Below, piece by piece: positions 19,542 to 22,125 of a stretch of DNA of 22,125 nt. Numbering within the stretch: position 1 is the first letter of the stretch; each line of letters starts with the position of its first letter. Source of the DNA: Lachnospiraceae bacterium (lineage in GTDB: Bacteria; Bacillota_A; Clostridia; Lachnospirales; Lachnospiraceae); contig SFGN01000043.1 in NCBI GenBank assembly GCA_004556565.1, forward strand, positions 1 through 22,125. Reading direction: 5' to 3'. Position numbers and translations under genes: made by a program. The notes below the pieces were generated by a model. The model was not told the origin of the DNA, did no database searches, and saw only the letters and a list, made by a program, of their open reading frames with translations.

Positions 19542-20708
19542 ATGGGCGTTTACGTTGATAAAGAACATCGTGTTAAACGAAAGTCATCAGAAAATGGTCG
19601 TAAGTCAGCTTTCGCTCACAAAGTCAAAAATGGTGGAAAGAACTATAGCCGCAATGTTCAGGAACGTATCAACCGCAAGGGGGCCAGTAAGGAGGTTGTT
19701 GTCAAAATATCTGGAGGTGCTATTACTCGTCAGGGGATTCGGAACAGTATTGATTATATGAGCCGTGAGTCAGAGCTACCAGTGATGAGTGAAAGCGGTC
19801 GGGTATGGACGGGTGACGAAATTCTGGAAGCTAAAGAGCACATGATAGATCGTGCTAATGATCCTCAGCATGTGATGAATGATAAAGGTAAAGAAAATAA
19901 AAAAATCACACAGAATATTGTCTTCTCGCCTCCAGTTTCAGCGAAAGTAAAGCCTGAAGATTTGCTGGAGTCTGTCAGGAAAACGATGCAGAAAAAATAT
20001 CCTAATCACCGTTTTGTTCTTGGATACCACTGTGATAAGAAAGAACATCCTCACGTTCATGTTGTTTTTCGTATCCGAGATAATGACGGTAAACGCGCTG
20101 ATATCAGGAAAAAAGATTTACGGGAAATTCGTACAGGTTTTTGTGAAGAGTTGAAGTTAAAAGGTTATGACGTTAAAGCGACCCATAAGCAACAGCATGG
20201 ACTTAATCAGTCTGTTAAAGATGCACATAATACAGCACCAAAAAGACAGAAAGGTGTTTATGAGGTTGTTGATATTGGCTATGACCATTATCAGAACGAT
20301 AAAACAAAGTCTAAGCAACATTTTATAAAGCTAAAGACTCTTAACAAGGGGGTTGAGAAAACATACTGGGGGGCTGATTTTGGGGACTTATGTTCGCGGG
20401 AAAGCGTTAAAGCAGGTGATCTTGTCAGACTGAAGAAACTTGGTCAGAAAGAAGTAAAAATCCCGGCGCTCGATAAAAATGGTGTTCAGCATGGCTGGAA
20501 AACGGTTCACAGAAATGAGTGGCAGTTAGAAAATCTGGGGGTTAAGGGCGTAGACAGAACACCTTCAGCCAGCAAAGAGCTGGTACTGAACAGCCCTGAT
20601 ATGCTGCTGAAGCAACAACAGCGAATGGCGCAGTTTACGCAGCAGAAAGCATCCACGTTACAGTCAGAACAGAAGCTGAAAACAGGGATTAAATTTTGGG
20701 GCTTATAA
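19542..20708 (+). CDS. MOBP relaxase (TaxC/VirD2-like)
   Basis: The protein is 388 aa from the ATG at 19542, two bases after the accessory gene, with GGAG upstream. Motif I is around Tyr72 in GIRNSIDYMSRE, and motif III is the metal-binding histidine cluster EHPHVHVVFR (His169, 171, 173) after His163. The relaxase nicks oriT at TATCCTG^C, stays bound to the 5' end and is carried through the type IV secretion channel. The C-terminal third is basic, with a beta-rich part (VYEVVDIGYDHYQNDK) and a glutamine-rich end that probably carries the secretion signal. It is shorter than VirD2-primase relaxases and matches, from memory, the size of TaxC of IncX plasmids. Confidence 0.92.
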   Translation: MGVYVDKEHRVKRKSSENGRKSAFAHKVKNGGKNYSRNVQERINRKGASKEVVVKISGGAITRQGIRNSIDYMSRESELPVMSESGRVWTGDEILEAKEHMIDRANDPQHVMNDKGKENKKITQNIVFSPPVSAKVKPEDLLESVRKTMQKKYPNHRFVLGYHCDKKEHPHVHVVFRIRDNDGKRADIRKKDLREIRTGFCEELKLKGYDVKATHKQQHGLNQSVKDAHNTAPKRQKGVYEVVDIGYDHYQNDKTKSKQHFIKLKTLNKGVEKTYWGADFGDLCSRESVKAGDLVRLKKLGQKEVKIPALDKNGVQHGWKTVHRNEWQLENLGVKGVDRTPSASKELVLNSPDMLLKQQQRMAQFTQQKASTLQSEQKLKTGIKFWGL

Positions 20709-20926
20709 GATTTAATGTATTGATTATGCGAGAAAAATATTTATTTTAGTTCGCTTGCTCATCTTTTCACCTTAAAAACAGATCGAAATTCTGCGTTTTA
20801 GCTATCATTCGATCTATCGATCTAAAAAACAGATCTGCAAAAGATGAATATTCTGTGTTTTATTTCTTATGCGGAATAAATGAAAGTAAAATTGATTTAT
20901 CAAGATCGAAAGATCTGTTTTATGTG

Positions 20927-21033
20927 TTGAACTTAGCATAAGTCACTTGTAGTATAAACTTCGCGCAATAGTAAAAAGTCTCTCTTCATAGGGGCGTGAT
21001 TTCTCACAAGCAACCACGGTTGGCTTGTGTTTT
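20927..21033 (+). promoter_or_regulatory. Promoter and leader terminator of the transfer operon
   Basis: TTGAAC (20927-20932) and TAGTAT (20950-20955) form a promoter with 17-bp spacing. About 50 bases later the hairpin CACAAGC-AACC / GGTTGGCTTGTG (21005-21029, one bulge) is followed by TTTT, an early terminator in the leader. The first gene behind it is a NusG-like antiterminator, so attenuation relieved by ActX is conceivable. The stretch 20709-20926 is AT-rich with several AGATC/GATCT motifs (four near 20780-20840, two near 20903) and holds no gene. Confidence 0.55.
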
Positions 21034-21060
21034 GTCACATCTGTATATCGGGGATTGAGT

Positions 21061-21579
21061 ATGAAAGGACAGAAACAGTTTTACCTGCTTCAGTGTTCTC
21101 CGCATTTTCATCAGTCGGTTCTGTTGCAGTTATCCCGGAGCGGTATCGCTTACTACAATCCAGTTATACGCACTTTCTATAAGAGGCGTGACTGTAGTGC
21201 ATACAGGGGACAAATCATGCCAATGTTTCCCGGTTATGTATTCGTTCTTCTGGATTTTGAGGTTGTACATCCATCCTGCTTTACCCGGATGAAAAATGTT
21301 TATGGACTGGTCAGTTTTGGTGAATATCCTGCTGAAGTTCCTCTGAGTGTCATAAATGAAGTAAAAGAGCAGGAGAAGATTTTTTCGATGAATTTAAGCC
21401 TGATGAATAACTCCTGTCTGGCAAAAATACTTCTCCTTGCAGACGCTTCAAAGCGTGGACAAGTCTTTGCCGACTATGTGTGTAACAGAAAATACGACAG
21501 GTTAAAAAATGACAGCTATAAAAGGAAAGCGGAAACCGCAACGCAATGTACTCTACCTTCCTACAGAAGTTCGTGTTGA
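21061..21579 (+). CDS. actX: ActX-like NusG/RfaH-family transcription antiterminator
   Basis: The protein is 172 aa from the ATG at 21061, with CGGGGA upstream. The N-terminal NGN domain is clear: QFYLLQCSPHFHQSVLLQLS, IAYYNPVIRTFYKRR, and the hallmark MPMFPGYVFVLLDFE, then MKNVYGLVSFG. RfaH-like proteins bind RNA polymerase at an ops-type pause and suppress termination in long operons. On IncX plasmids actX precedes the pilX (VirB) operon, as here. No RfaH-type ops (GGCGGTAG) was found in the leader. The last 24 codons overlap the next gene in another frame, and the C-terminal end looks unlike a KOW domain, so the tail may be altered or simply divergent. Confidence 0.85.
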   Translation: MKGQKQFYLLQCSPHFHQSVLLQLSRSGIAYYNPVIRTFYKRRDCSAYRGQIMPMFPGYVFVLLDFEVVHPSCFTRMKNVYGLVSFGEYPAEVPLSVINEVKEQEKIFSMNLSLMNNSCLAKILLLADASKRGQVFADYVCNRKYDRLKNDSYKRKAETATQCTLPSYRSSC

Positions 21580-21721
21580 AGTTGAAAAAATTGCAATTGA
21601 AATAAGTTTCAAGAGGGGGAGGCGTATCTCTGATTCTGGTTTTGTTCAGTATCTTATTAAAAAATACAAATCTCAGGCGATGAAAGAGCTTATTCATGGG
21701 GCTGATATTCCTGACGAGTGA
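21509..21721 (+). CDS. Small ribbon-helix-helix-like protein overlapping actX
   Basis: The protein is 70 aa. NVLYLPTEVRVEVEKIAIEI then RRISDSGFVQYLIKKYKSQ has the strand-helix-helix pattern of ribbon-helix-helix DNA-binding proteins. The ATG lies 71 bases inside the end of actX in a different frame, with AGG eight bases upstream. It ends 32 bases before virB1. It could regulate the transfer operon or act at oriT; I do not recognise a specific family. Confidence 0.65.
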   Translation: MTAIKGKRKPQRNVLYLPTEVRVEVEKIAIEISFKRGRRISDSGFVQYLIKKYKSQAMKELIHGADIPDE

Positions 21722-21753
21722 TAGCGCCCCGGTGTTCTGAATGTGGAATATTT

Positions 21754-22125
21754 ATGTTATCTACTTCTACTTTTCTTGCGCTTGCCATGCAATGCGCTGC
21801 CAGCGTTCATCCCGACACAACGCACGAAGTCGCCAGGGTTGAATCAGGTTTTAACCCATACGCGATTGCGGAAATAATACCAAAGGTTAAACGCAAACCT
21901 GGTGATAAAGGCGTAGTATCTTACTTTCCTGAATCAAAGGAGGCAGCACTTAAGATCGTTAAAAACATTGAATTACGGAATCATCGTTACTCTGTAGGAC
22001 TTATGCAAATAACGAGTACCAATTTTGCAAAGTTTGGTACAACAGCAGAGAAAATGTTTGATCCATGCGAAAATCTTAAGGTATCAGAAAAAATACTGGT
22101 TGACTGTTATAAACGAGGTGGCGAC
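21754..22125 (+). CDS. virB1: VirB1-like lytic transglycosylase (3' end missing)
   Basis: The first 124 codons are visible and the frame is open at the right edge. The catalytic glutamate is Glu30 in HEVARVESGFNPYAIAE, and SVGLMQITSTNF at 80-91 is the second conserved motif of SLT-type enzymes. VirB1/PilX1 proteins open the peptidoglycan for assembly of the conjugation channel. A weak hydrophobic start (FLALAMQCAAS) is partly masked by the catalytic region, as is usual in the T4SS members. GTGGAA precedes the ATG. It is the first gene of the expected virB (pilX) operon that continues beyond the window. Confidence 0.9.
   Translation, partial: MLSTSTFLALAMQCAASVHPDTTHEVARVESGFNPYAIAEIIPKVKRKPGDKGVVSYFPESKEAALKIVKNIELRNHRYSVGLMQITSTNFAKFGTTAEKMFDPCENLKVSEKILVDCYKRGGD

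Overview
This window looks like part of a conjugative plasmid of an enterobacterium (Escherichia, Salmonella, Klebsiella or a relative). The evidence is an iteron-type origin with Rep_3 initiators, a ParA partition locus, a serine resolvase, a StbDE-type toxin-antitoxin pair, an oriT with a relaxosome protein and MOBP relaxase, and the start of a type IV secretion operon. The transfer part (relaxase, NusG-like ActX, VirB1 transglycosylase) resembles IncX plasmids. The initiators and iterons do not look like the R6K pi system, so I read the plasmid as a mosaic. No chromosomal genes, tRNA, rRNA, CRISPR array or recognisable transposase were seen.

Layout. 1-2.7 kb: the 3' end of a microcin C cluster, a partial mccE facing a complete mccF immunity gene across a shared terminator. 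2.7-9.0 kb: an accessory region. It has one intact DinQ-like small hydrophobic (type I toxin-like) gene and two diverged DinQ-like cassettes. Between the cassettes lies a minus-strand set of an OLD-family ATPase/TOPRIM nuclease and two unrecognised membrane-anchored proteins, a candidate anti-phage module. An unrecognised 160-aa gene bracketed by two near-identical 32-bp palindromes follows. 9.0-12.2 kb: resolvase, a centromere-like array of short repeats, ParA, a ParG-like partner and an unrecognised 325-aa protein. 12.2-12.6 kb: a small DUF2726-like gene sitting behind a second, inverted copy of the oriT. 12.6-15.6 kb: a minus-strand operon of two paralogous initiators (the second with an AbrB-like N-terminus) and a membrane protein, with operator, five 22-bp iterons, DnaA boxes and a ColE1-like primosome-site segment upstream. 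16.0-18.7 kb: StbDE, then small plasmid genes, two of them driven by an almost identical promoter/leader with an 18-bp palindromic operator. 18.9-22.1 kb: oriT, relaxosome protein, relaxase, ActX, a small ribbon-helix-helix-like protein and the start of virB1.

How the parts work together. The nick motif predicts that the small genes at 16-18.7 kb enter a recipient first. They are coded so that the transferred strand is their template, which fits a leading-region regulon. The two oriT copies point towards each other across the origin and this leading region. The accessory block at 2.7-9.0 kb is bounded by diverged direct repeats that could allow its gain or loss. All functional assignments come from reading sequence and recalled family motifs; no database search was run.
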